Below, in pieces: positions 1 to 13,139 of a DNA stretch of 64,000 bases. Position 1 is the stretch's first letter; each line of letters opens with the position of its first letter. The notes under the pieces are model-generated. The model did no database searches and was not told where the DNA came from. It worked only from the letters and a program-made list of their open reading frames with translations. Source of the DNA: Termitomyces sp. T153 (taxonomy: Eukaryota; Basidiomycota; Agaricomycetes; Agaricales; Lyophyllaceae); assembly GCA_018296165.2 (NCBI GenBank), contig JACKQL020000008.1, forward strand, positions 1,240,001 through 1,304,000, written 5' to 3'. The translations under genes and the position numbers were made by a program.

Positions 1-406
1 AAGACACGACGTACCCGTGGGACGGGGATGGTCGTCTCTGCAAACAGAAGGTTAAGTACATTTGCTTCTATTGCATCAGCGTTGGGCCCGTCTATTTTCA
101 CATCGATGCATCTCTTTACGACCGTGTTAGGTGTCGTTTTGCGAACGTCCGGGCATCGATGACCAGAAGGGAAGAGTCTGGGGGCATCACATAAGACATC
201 AAGAAGCGCGTCATCGCTAAGGTGGTCAAGGTCCGACTGCTAGCAGCTTCAAGTTGAACATGAGGCTGAAGGCAGGGCTTGAAAGGCCTACTCACAGAGT
301 CCATGCTTGTTTGTGGCCTTTTTTCAGGCATTACATATGTCAGGACAAGGTCCAGAGCGTCTGCAATCGCCCCAAGAGATACGTAAAACAACCACTTGGT
401 ATCCAT
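1..406 (-). CDS. Partial aminoglycoside-phosphotransferase (APH)-like kinase, 5' part, cut by left edge
   Basis: Seen: on the minus strand a reading frame at 236-1 encodes an acidic start (LDHLSDDALLDVL), then a VVKR segment followed by an EAN...LLFAETTIPVPRVRR stretch. This is the usual N-terminal layout of fungal APH-family kinases: the beta-strand lysine, then the glutamate helix, then the IPVPRV strand. A GT-AG intron (334-237, 98 nt, phase 0) joins it to a 24-codon exon at 406-335 that begins with ATG. Known: these cytosolic kinase-like proteins phosphorylate small molecules or are of unknown substrate, and they are numerous in mushrooms. Inferred: the ATG at 406-404 is only the first one visible, and earlier exons are possible. 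The catalytic loop lies beyond the window, so activity cannot be judged. Confidence 0.5.
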
Positions 407-559
407 GAGGAGGTGGGAAAGGAGATGATTTCGAAATTATTTGGGACCCGCATGACCAAAAAAGCGTGGCAAGAACCAATTGATGCGGTGAAAGAAGAAT
501 TCTCACACAGCCACAATCACAAAAGAAAGTTTGGTTATAAAAGTGCAAGGAACTAGGGC

Positions 560-3500
560 TGGAATTACATATAACTTCATCTCGGGCGCATAAACAAGCG
601 TTGCGGCAGGTTGTGGCGGACGTTTGTAGCTGCCTGGTACGTCGTAAGCTTCCGTTCAAGGCTCCGAATAATTCAAAGATATCCCTTGCGTCCTTGTGGC
701 CCTAACTTTCAATCTTTGTTCCTTGCGAGTCTATGCTGTGCGATGACGCCATATGGACATCTATGACATCGCCGCTGATGGACGTCTGGGCAGAACGTAG
801 CTTTCAACTGTCTTCATGGCTGAAGCAGTCAATTACTTCCATCGATGACGGTATCGAATAGTCCGGTATTGCGAATCTAAGGGACACCTACGACATCAAG
901 TCTTCTGTGTCGAGGCTTTATCGGACGCATTGTCGCGCCATGGTTTCATTCGTCTCCCCTCCCTTGACCACTTTATTCCGATTGGCTTGAACAACAACGG
1001 TACCGGTGCCTCGACGTTCAAACGTTCAACCCTTCTAGTGTCATTCAGCACATTCTCAGGTTCCCCGCCATTCATCTTTTGTTCTATGTAGCTCGCCACA
1101 AATATGCTAGCTTTGAAGACTTTCCCTGAAACCTGCTACAAGATTATACTCATCTAGCGGAGAGCGGAGATGATTGATGTCTCCATCTGGTCAATTTTTG
1201 TTTGATTTTTCGTAGACAATCATGCATCATGGTTCGTTGATTCATTTCTGAATGTGGATCATCCATACAGCGTTTTAGCAGCTTCATCAACTGTTGTGTG
1301 TCTTCCATCTTGCTTTATCATTATGGCCATAAACTGATATAGAGGCACGTTGTATCATGGAACACCTACTCGAATATCACGCACCCTTACGTCCATTCCG
1401 AGCGACGATCACATCTTCCAATGAGTTACTATGGTTGAACCTTTGGCCGGTTTGTTCCAGGTAGCACACGACTGTAGATCTTGGACCACTCCTGGCGCAT
1501 TATATTCCCTTGGTCTGGTGTCGCTGCTTGACCTTGTTGGGTTTCGTGATTGTAACCATGGTTGCGAAGGGATATCATTTTGTTTTCAAACAGAATCTGG
1601 AGCATGTTTTACCGTTGGATAGCCATGCGAATATGATGTTCGCCATTATCCAAAGTAGCGTGTTACCCTTCATCATTGATACCTAGTGATATCGTGCACC
1701 ATAGAACACCAGGCCTGCAAACATATTTCGCATATGGATAATGAACGACGATGGCATTCTTTGCGGCCGAGTTTGTGCTGGAGGATCAGGACTGCAGAGA
1801 CACTCAAGAAATTTCAAGCCATGTCGCGCTCGTTTGATATGATCTAGGATTGAACCTCCCTCTCTTGTCCTCTTGGGAGAAATTCAAAAGAGAGATCTCA
1901 AAACGGTCTCTTGATGACATGCGCGATATACAGATATCCCCTAGGTAGCAACAAAAAGACGCTGTTGCGTCGATTTATCTATCCCACTTTCTGAAGATGC
2001 ATGTGACAGAACATTCATGACATGCGCAGAGGATATCCTCGACGGAAATGGACCTCGAAATCGCACGAGTATCGGCCAACCTAAGTGGTCTCATTCAGTT
2101 TCGAGCACCTTGAGAATTTTCTTCCAATGTGCCAGGTTTGGTCATCGTTTCCTGCGGGATCAGAAGCAGCTGTGTCGTGCTCACCCCCGGCGTCATCTAT
2201 TAAGTAAGGATTTCTTTTCCTTGACAATTCATCTCCTTTGTGTTTTTGCCGTCAGTAACACCTCCTGGTAGTCGCAATACGATCAGCGACCTTCACATGG
2301 ATTTAAGTTAGAAAATTTATCTGAAAAATGTATTGTCGACGAATGTACCTAATCAATCCTACAGAGGTGAGTGGTAGATTTCGGTCCGATGGCAGTTCTC
2401 AATTTTATAGAGACGAATGCTCAAGTTGAGAGCACGGCTTAATCGCAAGGTGATCACTTCATTGTTATTGTTCGCTGAAATTTTGGGTTCTTTGATAACT
2501 TTATTGCTGCAGGACTTCCATCCAAGCCGATAAATTTCATCGTTACTCTAATGTAACTCTGGGGCTGTCAGGAAATTGCTTGGAGTTGTAGCCGCAGTCC
2601 CTTCAGTTTCGACCTCTGTTGGTGCAGCGCATAATGATTACGCCAGGGTCCGTCGTTATCTATTCCCATCGTCCCTATGTAGGGTCTATGTAAGTACCCC
2701 CTGCTGCATGAGGCAGCTTACTAATCCCACCCATCCCCCCAGTAAGGTCACACCTCTACTAGTTGTAGGCGTTAATCATAGGGCTTCATGTCTTCTTTCG
2801 TTCTTTCGTTCTTGGAATTTCACATAAGCTTTCCAGGTATGTCTTCTTACCGCTTATCTGGCACAGTACCTGTCCTCATGTCTTCACGCGGATGTCAGAT
2901 TATCAATAGGTATCTCAAGCCCAGTCCTTACGCTTCAGTCGTGACTCACCTCCATTTGTCAACAGACAGTTATGAAAATTATGGTCACCTGGCTACCTGT
3001 CAAGTACTGGCGCGTTTTCTCAGGAGAAGTGTCAGGCATCATGCCGCGTCAACGCGTGCCCAGGTTCATCACTGGGAATTGAGATCAATGACAATTCGCT
3101 GATTGCATCGATCGTGAGATGTGTGACGAGCTTTGAGGGTGGTGGTCGACAGCAACCAGCTTCAGTTCCAACTCTAATTATCACTTCAGTATGGACCAGA
3201 CATCGATATGAAGGTCTGAAATTAAAGGGTTTGTTGGTATCCTGTGGTAACAAAAACCGTAAAATCCGTTAAAGAGCGATGATGAGGGGCGATAAGATAA
3301 TGCCCGGCCACAACGTTGATCCGAACTGAGGAGTTTACCGTCCCAACCCAATAACAGACCAAAACTCTCTTAACGCGTCTCTGATTGAACCCTCGTCGAC
3401 GCCATCTGTGGCCGTCGTTCTGTGGAATAAGGTAAAGAATTAGTTTGCAGATTAAATCATTCAGCGTAAGTTTTGCCATAAACTTAGAAACATTGTCATA

Positions 3501-3600
3501 AAACGCGTGTACTGAACATGAGGCAGTTAAGGCGTAACGTGGTCGTTTAGGTTGTCTTCGACGGGGGTCTTGTTTGCCAACTGCTTTACGCTTTCTTCGC
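560..3600. other. No supported gene
   Basis: Both strands carry only short open frames (up to about 110 codons) without recognisable domains or convincing intron-exon chains. CpG content looks ordinary. A decayed gene or long intergenic sequence is possible; nothing can be named. Confidence 0.5.
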
Positions 3601-3711
3601 CCTTCCCGTTTCCTTCACTCAATCTCGCCTGGCATTTGTTCTATCTATCCATTGCAGTTTCCACGCTTCACAATCACTGTGTCGAGCTACGAGACCACTG
3701 TCCTGTTGTAG

Positions 3712-6700
3712 ATGACAACGTTGACATCTCCCACACCGATATCACTACACGACGCTGTCGGGGCTGAACTAGAGCCAGATAAAGCATGGAAAGATGCACT
3801 ACGAGCGAAGATCGAGGATGGTCTGTCGTCTATGGTCGAGGACGCCAAGAAGAATTACCACTCAGAGCTCGGCAAGGAAACGTTGCCTGACGCACGGCGG
3901 GAGTCCATCATTCGAGAATTTAACGAGACTATGAATAACATGAGAAAGCTCGCACAAGACACCTTCCTGGTTGAATTGGAGCGCGAACGCCAAGAACGTC
4001 GTTGGGCCGCTGGGGTGAACATGATCCCTAGCTGGAATGAAGCCCTTGTTCAGGAGCAGCAGGATATCATGAACAGAATTAAGGGAACTCGCAAGGATAA
4101 TCAGAGCCCCAGTGCTGAGCAATCCTCCTCGGTGCGGCCTACTGATGATCGGCCTGTTGTTGAGTTATCCTCTTCGTCGTCTGGTCCTCTATTCTCGTTG
4201 CATGTCCAGAATGGTCCAATGACTCAGCAGCCTGTTGAAGAGAGAAGGGAGAGATCCCTAAGTGGGATGGAACGCTTGGAACAGGGCCACGGGAGCTTAT
4301 CTATCGCACAATCTCCCCAGCCACCATCGGATCCGCCTGTGACTCCGGAACAACAGAAAGAACAAGAGGAGAAAGCTCGTCGCATCTTGGAACGAAAGGA
4401 GCGAGAGAGGCGGGAGTGGGAGCGACAGGAGAAGGCGGACCAGGAGAAAGAGAGATTGCGAAAGGAGAAAGAGGAGGAGATGGTGGAGAAACTCAAGGAA
4501 CAGGAGCGCGCAAGAAAGGAGGAGAAGCAGCTTTTGGAGAGGAAGCGTGTGGAGAAGGAGCGGCAGGATAGAGAGCGTTCGGAGAAACAGCGCCGAGAGT
4601 CAGAACGTGCGGAGAAGGAGCGCGTGGAGAAGAAACGGCAGCTTGAGAAGGAAATTCTCGAGAAGCAGCGATTAGAGACTGAAAAGCAAAAAGAGCGACA
4701 GGAAAAGGAGAAGAGAGAAAAGGAGGAGAGAGAGGAGGAGAGAAAGGAGGGAGAAAGGAGGGAGAGGGAGAGGCAGGAGGAGGAAAGGGAAAGGCAGAGA
4801 CAAGAGAAGGAAAGGCAGGAGAGGGAGAGGCAGGAGAAGGAGCACGCGCGTCTCGATCGAGAACGCTGGGAAAAGGAGCATCTGGCAAAGCTGGAAGCAG
4901 CGCGTGAGAAGGAGGAGCGCGAGGAAAAAGAGCGCTTGCAACGTGAGGAAGAGGAGACGCGAAAGAGAGAGAAGGCTCGAGAACCTCAGCGCCAAAGAGA
5001 TGGACATCGTGAGTATGTTCAAGGGGTTCGAGAGACGGAGGCACACGGTACGTCGAATTATTCGTCAAGTCATCAAATTCTATCCAGTTGACGAGGCAAA
5101 AGATCGCCTGCAACCCCAGCTGGACCGCAATTCACCTGAGTCGACTGAATTTGACTTTTCAGATGCCTACAACATCGATGATCTTGAGCTTTTGTCACCA
5201 CCGCCTACGCATTCTACCCCAGTTCGAAAACAATCTATCCATGAATGGCTGGGGGATTCTACCATCAACAGATCCATCAACAATTCTTCGCGCCTCTCGC
5301 CTTCTGATCGATGTACTGCTCGTTCACCCCCAATAGTGTGGAAACCGTCCTCGGTCGAAGATGATGTTACGGCTAAGCCCTTTCTGACCGAGTTAGGGCG
5401 ACGAAATAGTGTTACGAGCATCAAATCAACTGGCTCCGTGGGCGTGCGCCCTAGTATTGTCGATGAACCCATTCCAGAACGTAGCGACAGTGAGACAGAA
5501 TATATGGACGAGAATGCAAGAGCGATGGAACCTGAAGACTGGTCTTCATCTAAGCCCTGGGAGAAGGAGAAACGTAGGGAACACTGGAAGAGTTCTGCAG
5601 GCGATGGCCCTCGTAGTGACGAGTCTCATGCACCTCAATTTCTGAACTTAAGAACCTCTTATCGAGCAGAAGACACCAAACCGCTTCCTCCTCGAGATCG
5701 CTACGACAGTGAACAAAACTATAGAGGACTTCGATACCATCGCTCGGAAGAGATCCCGAATCGCCCACCAATTAGTGTACGCGCCCCATTGCGTCGTGAG
5801 GCATCCTTTCATGAAGAGTATGATGATGTATATCAGCCGCATCCTCTCTCTCGGTCAATCAGGGCTAGAACATCATTTGAAGATCGTGGTGGACCTTATG
5901 CTTCATTCCAGCCGTCTTCCCAAGGGCGAGTTCCCTCTCGGCCATCCTCCACTCTGAACGATGAGCGAGATTATCATGATCAAGCGAGCTACAGACTCTA
6001 CCCAACGCCTCCTAATTCCGCGAATCGTTCATCGATTCGTGATCATTTGGCGCCGTCTGGCAGGTATTCGTCTGGTCTCTCTTACGGATATAGTAGTGAA
6101 CCCAGGAGCAACACTCTCAAATATGCTCAACAATCAGAGAGCTCTCTTTCGCGCAGACCTTCCGAAAACCGGCCCAACCTGAATCGTGGACCATCCTTCA
6201 CTCAGAATTATTCGGAGGGTAAGTTTGGTCTCTCGTACATCTTGCTCGGCTTTTATCTCACATCTTATCGTAGAGCCGAGTCCATTGCATGCCTCTCCTT
6301 CGGAGTCCTACTCCCGCACTTATGAAAGAGCAGCATCCGCCAGCATACCGATTTCAGTGCGTCAGCATCGGCCTTCATATGGATCAGAGGAGACGGACGG
6401 TTGGAGGTCATGGTCCGCTGATCCGCCCCTACTTCGTCGTGAGTCACGACGGGAATCTGAACGTAGAGATCGATACGATCAAGATCGAGACGAGTTTCAG
6501 GATACTGAATATTCCAGCCGCAGTGGACGAGAATACGAAGTTTGGCATCCTGATCCATATTATGGACCCCATCCGGAGCCCCTTCGTCGCAAGGGTTATC
6601 CGATGCGTTCTCCAATGGCGTCGCATCCTAGCAGCTATCATGATGGACCCGACTACTCGTTTGGTGGAAGGGACCGAACATATGAGTCTCTATATGACAA

Positions 6701-8393
6701 TGATGAATTCATGGACGACATGGAAACAGACATGGCACCAAACCCACGATATCGGGATATACCCAGGCAGCGGCGCGAAGACATCCAACGATCGTTAGAT
6801 CAGGAAGAGAGAAACCGACGGGAGGCTGAGGATTGGAGAAGACAAATGGCGGAGGAGGAAGTGGAACGTCGGAGGCAGGCGGACGAGAGGATGAGGTTTG
6901 CATTCGAGGAGGAGGAGGCACAAAGACGGGAAACAAAGCAAGAGGCAAAACGGAAAGAGGCAAAGAGGCAGGCCACCGAAGCAAGATTGGAAGATGAGAC
7001 ATGGCAGAGAGAAGAAGCGTTGCGCAGACAGGCTGAGAATGCCAGGAAAGCAACGGCTGAGGCGATGAAAATAGCGCAGGAAGTACGAATACAAGCCGAG
7101 GAGGCAAAGAGAAAAGAAGAGGAGGCTATAAGGAAAGAGGAAGAGGTGCTCAAACGAGCGAGGGAAGCGAAGAAGAAGGAGGAGGAGGTGCGTAGACAGG
7201 CGGAGGAGGCGAGGAGGAAAGAGGAGGAGGCGAAATTGAAGGAGGAGGAGGCGAAGAAAAAGGAGGAGGAGGCGAGGAGGAAAGAGGAAGAGGTGCGTAG
7301 ACAGGCGGAGGAGGCGAGGAGAAAAGAGGTAGCGGCCAGAGAGGAAGCCCGTAGGGTGCGAGAGGAAAATTGGAAGCGAGAGCAGGAAATGAAGTTCCGG
7401 GAAGAAGAATTGAAGAAGAGAGAAGAGGAACTTCAACGCCGTGAAAGGGAAATCGAGGCAGAGAGGTTACAGAAGGAAGTGGAGAAATCTCGAAAGGAGG
7501 CTGAGAGATTGCAGAAAAAGTTGGAAGAAGAGGAGAAGCAGAGACAGCTCGAGGAGCAGAGGAAGCGGGAGGAGAGATTTCGGTATGAACAACAACAGGA
7601 GGAATTCCGACGGCGCGAACAGGAAATTCATGAACGCAAACGACAGGACAGTATGGGTGGATCTTTCCCTTCCTCTTACACATCTTCATCGAGTTTTCCC
7701 GCCCGCTCGTACCCCTCTCCGTCTGCCACGAGTATCAATGGACAAACACCGAGTTGGAGCTCTTCACCTAAACCAAATGCCGCGTCAAAGGCAAGCTCGG
7801 CGTCGACAGCGTCCAAATCACGATCTGGCTCCATGAACATGAATGCATCGTTCCCCACGTCGACTCCTTCACCTCATCCTTCCCCTGCTTTTGATGAGGC
7901 TGAATTCAAGCGCAAGCAGGAAGAGTTTTCTCAGCAGCAACAAGAGAAGTTCCGTAAGGAACAACTGCGTTTCGAAGAAACAAGGCAGAGAACAGAGAGC
8001 AACAAGATGAGTCCCGAACAAGTTCTCTCCATTTTGGAACGTCACGAACGCCAGTGGAACATTCTGATTTCGTCTACCACCAGCCTCCATTGGGGGTCCA
8101 TTCCGTGGCCCATGTTCTTTCCACCTCAATCCCCGGAAGATATAACGCTTTCCGCAGTGACCACATACCTGCAGTCTCCCCTTCTTCCTGATAGGGAAAA
8201 GGCCAAGCCGCAAAAGGATCGCCTGAAAGAGATGATCAAGAAATGGCACCCGGACCGGTTTGAAACCAAATACTTGCCGCGAATTATCGAGGGTGACCTA
8301 GAGAGAGTCAAGGAAGGAACGGGAGTGGTGATAAGATTACTCAATGAGCTTTTGACAAAGGTGAACACTCCTGGCCTATTTGGCTCGCCATGA
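3712..8393 (+). CDS. Large charged coiled-coil protein with C-terminal J-like/NFKBIL1-like WHPDRF domain
   Basis: Three exons: 3712-5008, 5088-6218 and 6274-8393. Intron 2 (6219-6273) is clear GTAAGT...TAG, 55 nt. Intron 1 ends at 5087 and starts with GTGAGT at 5009; an alternative GTACGT donor at 5048 keeps frame but gives only 40 nt. The product is about 1,515 residues. Order: a short N-terminal helical region with ERERQERRWAAG; a long Glu/Lys/Arg coiled coil (about residues 215-430); a Ser/Pro/Arg/Tyr-rich disordered middle; a second coiled coil built from EEAxRKEEE repeats (about 1,000-1,290); a Ser-rich linker; and a C-terminal globular part (about 1,400-1,515) with IPWPMF and KKWHPDRF followed by LNELL. 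Known: similar tails with an HPD-like motif occur in NFKBIL1-like and J-domain-like proteins. Inferred: a scaffold or chaperone-linked structural protein; catalytic function is not implied. Antisense frames across the coiled coils are compositional shadows. Confidence 0.85.
5009..5087 (+). other. Intron 1 of the coiled-coil gene (donor choice ambiguous)
   Basis: GTGAGT donor at 5009 and a TATCCAG acceptor ending at 5087 give a phase-1 junction that moves the reading from the first open frame to the second. GTACGT at 5048 is in the same phase and would add 13 residues, but a 40-nt intron is short for a fungus. Confidence 0.6.
6219..6273 (+). other. Intron 2 of the coiled-coil gene
   Basis: Perfect GTAAGT donor and ATCGTAG acceptor, 55 nt, phase 1. 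It connects the two long open frames that otherwise overlap at 6186-6325. Confidence 0.85.
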
Positions 8394-8461
8394 AGTGTAC
8401 AATTTACTGTATCTATGTAGTTTTTTTTCTTTAGCATGTACATCGGATTTGGATACCCTAC

Positions 8462-8704
8462 TCATCCATTGTATAAATAACTCAAACGACACAATCTAAC
8501 AAACGTATATATTATCCAGCCATCTTTGAAAGCACTCGCCTCGATGAGTTCATATAGTTTTGTCCGCTTTTGGTCTCGAGATTCAATGGAGGTGTCATGG
8601 TGAAGGTCTTTCAAGAAGTATATCAGGATTGACAACGTCAAAATCCAAGCGATGGTGCCAGCACGATTGAAGCGCCTTGTTTTGAAACGAACTTGAACGG
8701 ACAT
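8462..8704 (-). CDS. Possible small single-pass membrane protein
   Basis: An 80-codon ATG-initiated frame lies tail-to-tail with the coiled-coil gene, about 70 bp beyond its stop. It encodes a basic N-terminus (about residues 1-14), one hydrophobic stretch AGTIAWILTLSILIYFL (about 15-31) that could span a membrane, and a charged tail. I do not recognise a family. Because open frames of this length arise by chance, the positive-inside charge layout and the convergent position are the only support. Confidence 0.25.
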   Translation of the reverse strand: MSVQVRFKTRRFNRAGTIAWILTLSILIYFLKDLHHDTSIESRDQKRTKLYELIEASAFKDGWIIYTFVRLCRLSYLYNG

Positions 8705-8809
8705 GGTCGCTTGTAACGGTCCGTCATACTAGTTTTTCTTTGGATAAGATTGAATTCACAGATAGCAAGGCCAAAGCAAGGTAATAACCCATAAGTCGAC
8801 CTGAGTTGG

Positions 8810-9660
8810 CGGATACTGCTCTAATTCATTTTATGGCATGGATGTGCCGAGGCCATAATGACAGCAGGTGCGTGTGCATTGAAGAAGCACTTTTCTCTCA
8901 CTCAGAGACATATCACAGGCACAGGAGAGTTGTTAAGGATACCAAAATTCGAATAGAGAGCATTCGACGAGGACACTCGACACGTCAGGGGAGCACGTCC
9001 TAGACACGCAAGGAGCGGTCACAGCTTATGGGCACAGGGTTTCAGAATACTGCCGTAATTGGCTTTCAAAAGCTGCAGGACATCAGCAGGTACGGGATTT
9101 ATGTAACTTTAGAGTGGGTTCAAGACGCAAAGTTGACAATCTCAAATCGAGTTCTCGTTCGGAATAAGCAAATTTCACATGGACCCTGAGGCGTTGGGAT
9201 AATCACGGAACATTGATCAGAAGGATCCCAGTGCAAAGATCAAACTCCTTCTGGCGTTTGTTGTTGAGTAGATATTGCGCAGCATGACCTGTGGCGGCGC
9301 AGATTGTCCGAGTTTAAACTGATGAACATGATGATGCATGGATGACCCACCTCAGAAGCTCACTGTTGCGCTTGAGTTTAATAAGGGACTAAGTTAAGTC
9401 ACTTATGTGTTGAGATGCTGAGGTTTAGGTAACCTTACCGGCATTAACTCTTACGTTTAAATTGACTCGGAATTTGGCGATGATTGATAAAACGGGAGGG
9501 CGAGGGTTTCTGCGCAATGTATCATGCCGAATCCTTTATCCACGAGTGTCCGGAAATGTGGAGTCAGCGATGTCACTGAAGATCATGCCTTAGCTAAGAT
9601 ACTATGAGCATGGTTACATGCTACCTGCAGATTGACGATTAATCACTCCACTTCTTGGTA
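8810..9660. other. Intergenic, nothing recognised
   Basis: No frame over 65 codons, no tRNA-like box pair and no repeat was seen here. Confidence 0.4.
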
Positions 9661-9677
9661 TCCGAGACCCCGTTTTA

Positions 9678-10982
9678 TCAGCGGTATTCATGTCGAAACT
9701 TGAGAAGAAGCATATCCTGCTGCCTGGTTATTGGCGGTGATCTTTCATAAGAAGCTATGATTTTGTCAAATGTCAGAGAGGCGTTCGAGCAAAAGAAGCA
9801 TACGGCGCAGAAGACCAGAATCTCTTCCAATGTCTCATACAGAGTTCCAATTGAGAAAGTCAACGTGTCATCCGAGTCGGTACCACTGCCAACTTTGGTA
9901 ACAAAACAATAACAAGAGTAAGTAACGAGAATGCATCAGAAGCATCCGCAGTCTCCGATCGTCATGGGCGAAGCGCCTGGAAACAATCCAAAAAATATGA
10001 TTGTTGAGTGTATACTTTTTATGTGGCCGCACAACCATCAGTGACGAAGTTTGAGTGATATTTAGGATCTTGATGCTCCAACTATCCACTCCCTGCTTTT
10101 GAAACTCATGACTTGGCCACACAGAAAGCAGGGGTAGCTGAAGCCTCGAACGACCTGAGGGAAGAACAATGACTGAGCGCAGCGACGTAAGGAAAGGCAG
10201 GTTGTATTCAGATATTCAACATGAGTGATACCAAACTCAAAACATGAGTACTTGAGTCTAAACATTCCGAGATGGTGGGCAAGATCAATGAAGCCGAAGT
10301 AGCTGTACCGTGCCACCAAAAGTATGACCAGAGAGAGAAAGAGCTGAGGTGGAGCGATCTTTGTAAAGGCAAATTAGAATTGCGATCCTGACCATAAATA
10401 CGGCATTAGCCGGCGACCCAAATAGAATTGGCCAGATTGGCATATGTATTTTCGGCGACCTGAGGCTTTTAAGGACAACTTTCCTGGATATTCTAAAGAC
10501 TGTATTAGCTGACAGGGAGCGCGGCGGGACCCGAAGCAGGTTCTCGGCAGATAAACCTTTCCAATTTCCAAAATGTACCGATCATATTCGGCATCGCGGT
10601 GTCGTACCCAGAGTATACGAACAAACACTTTGGGAGCATGTGTCCTCTGGCAGGTTACGTGTGTCTTTCCTTCAGGTAAAAAGCAACCAGAATCTGGGAA
10701 ACTTCGGAGTTATGATTTTGTCAGAGGGGCTCGGAAACGGTGGCGCGGACTCTACTCCCTATCTCATTACAATCGAGATTGAGCGCCGGGAAATAAAGCA
10801 AGCTCGGGCCGCCATCGAAGCCCATGTATTGCTCCAACACAGAGGCGATCTGAACCGTTGGTGGAGGTGTGAACACAGGTTTGATTTGTGGCAAGGCGAT
10901 ACAACGGGTATGGAATAACGTCACGCAAGAACGAAGAAGCATCGACGAAAAAGGAAGTAAAAAAACAAACAACATTCTACTT
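9678..10982 (-). pseudogene. Possible multi-exon or decayed membrane-protein gene
   Basis: Several consecutive minus-strand frames contain hydrophobic runs compatible with transmembrane helices: MLFVFLLPFSSMLL near 10,975, PIWPILFGSPANAVFMV near 10,400, PQLFLSLVILLVARYS near 10,330, and LLLLLFCYQS near 9,900. They lie in different frames, so introns or decay must separate them. The spacing recalls the multi-helix integral membrane proteins that are abundant in mushrooms, but I could not define exon borders or a diagnostic motif. Treat this as a lead, not a gene model. Confidence 0.25.
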
Positions 10983-11914
10983 CATTGAAGGAAAAGCTTG
11001 ACAGGATGGAGTCAAGCTTGATGGTGACCGCACTTGTGCTTGACCCGAGTATGTAGTTTAGCAGTCGAATAACGAGAATACGGCTCGCCCCTCGCTCGCT
11101 CAGAGACAGGATTCTACTCGCGCCCTCAACGCATCAACAATCCACTCCGTGTGGCCTGTCTGCCAAATTCTCGTGATTACTTACGCCTAACTAACTCCGC
11201 ACAGCAATACCCAACCAACGCGGAGGAGAAGAGAATGCAGCACAAGCATAAATAGATATAGATATCGGGTTGCAAGTTTAAGCATGGCCAATTTATATGC
11301 TCTAATGCTTCCCAAAGGATTCAGAGAGGTCTCGTCTTCAAGTGAGCACTTCGTTGCTCGGGTCCAGTTACTTGAATTTTTGGCAAGACGAGTTCTTGTC
11401 CAGTTTCTGCAATCAGCCGCTGGATTTGGATTGAGATTCGATCATGCAGGCGCGTATGTGTTAAGGTTGGTAATAAATAAAACAAAAACAAGACAAGACA
11501 AATCGAGAGAACCTTGGAGTTGGAGCCCATTCAAGTTCAACCCTGAAAACGTGGCTGATCACGGTCACATGCCTCAAGTGCGTGTCGCGCGTGAGGCGCG
11601 TGAGGACGCGAGAAAGGTTTTTTTTGTTCCGATTTATGGATGGATGTATCGAGAGCTAGGGATCTGCACACATATTCAAGTACAACGGAATTTGCAACTC
11701 GGCCAAAAGTCAGGCAGACAAGCTCCGATTTCTCTCTCTCTAACCGACGCGTCCAAAGCTCAGATAGCAGATTCCCTGCAGCCTACATACATACAACCTC
11801 GAACGAATCCACATTTTCAAAGTCAAGTCCCCAGCCCAAGAAAGAGATCAGATCAGGAACCCCCAGAACCCGCCGACACAAGCATGCCAGAAGCGCAAGA
11901 TTTTCCAGGGGCAC

Positions 11915-12002
11915 ATACATACATACATACATACGACTGTCTAAATTTCCTTCCGTCGATCGATCGTCGTTCAATGTTCAATGTTCAATGTTCAATGTTC
12001 AG
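11915..12002. repeat. (ACAT)n microsatellite and 7-bp TTCAATG tandem repeat
   Basis: About five ACAT units near 11,917-11,936, then four tandem copies of TTCAATG at about 11,971-12,000. Confidence 0.8.
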
Positions 12003-13139
12003 CGCTCATCCGTGCAAAAAAGAAGCCTTAAGCGAGCCGCGTGGTCCGTTTCGGGCGCCCGACGTCAAGGGTACGGAGGGCGCTTAATTGGATGGAACCG
12101 GAGTCGGGGCGAGTAAGGCCAAGAAGCGGCTTCGAGAGGCCCAGGAAGGGCGTTCGAGAAAAGTCTACGGAGAAGAAGGGAATTTGAGTTTTCGTTACAT
12201 CCGTTTCGTGGTTGAGGCTATCTATGTTTTTTTTTTGGAGGGGGGATGGTCGGTCGGTGTTTTATTTGGATTCCGCGATTTATGTAGTAACGAAGGAAGG
12301 GCGGGCGCCGAACCTTTAGTGCCTATCGACATTTATTTTTCATGTCCCCTCGTATGTATTAAGAATGAATGCGGAACGGAAAAGAGAATTCGCGACGAAT
12401 GTCGTTTGGCTTTAAACAGACAGACAGGTCGGGCAGGGGCGCGAAACCGTCAACGTCGATCATCAATCAATTCTGTGCTACCTGGCTACCCATATCCATA
12501 TCCAATAGCCGTAGCCGAGTGTATAGCGCGAACGAAAAAAGTGTGGTGTGAATTGGTTCGGTAGCGAATATATATAAACTTGCTTGTATCAAGTGGAGTG
12601 ATAGGTGGAGCGCACTGATCGCGTTCAGGCCGCCGAAGGGGGACCCATCGATATCGAGAGCCTGCATCCATGGGAAAAAAGTGAAGTGCACAGCCGAAAT
12701 ATGGCGCAGAAGAGAACCGGCGCGTGTAGATACTTATCATCGATTTGGTTTGATTCTTGCGAAGAATAGAATTCCTATGTCAGGTCAGGACCCGAGGGTC
12801 ATCATCAATGCGAAAAAACAAAAAAAAAGAGGCAATACATACATACCAATACCAAGAATGATTCTGTGTTCAAAACGCCACTGCGCGCCGAGTTAGTGTG
12901 AGGGAAGCACTAAGAAGCTTGGTAATCATCGAGGGTCGGGGTGACAAGTCCAGACACTGTTTATCATATATGTATGTAAGCAGCAAGTTATATAGCATAG
13001 CACAGCACAGCAGCGAACCTCGTGGTTTGTGTTTCGTAGTTCGTAGGTCGTAGTTCACAGTCCGCGTTGACCTCGTGTTCACCCATCCACTCATGCTGAA
13101 AAAAAAAGCAAAAACAAGAAACATAACGACAATCGGCGT

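Noticed and set aside
4493..5113. 206-codon minus-strand frame (Pro/Ser/Ala/Phe-rich)
   Set aside because: Antisense shadow of the Glu/Lys/Arg coiled coil; purine-rich coding sequence produces such frames.
6709..7689. Several minus-strand frames of 117-213 codons rich in Leu/Pro/Ser
   Set aside because: Antisense shadows of the second coiled coil in the 3,712-8,393 gene.
11284..12087. 267-codon plus-strand open frame
   Set aside because: It crosses an ACAT microsatellite and a 7-bp tandem array, has no recognisable domain and its composition shifts abruptly. Most likely a chance frame in GC-balanced sequence.
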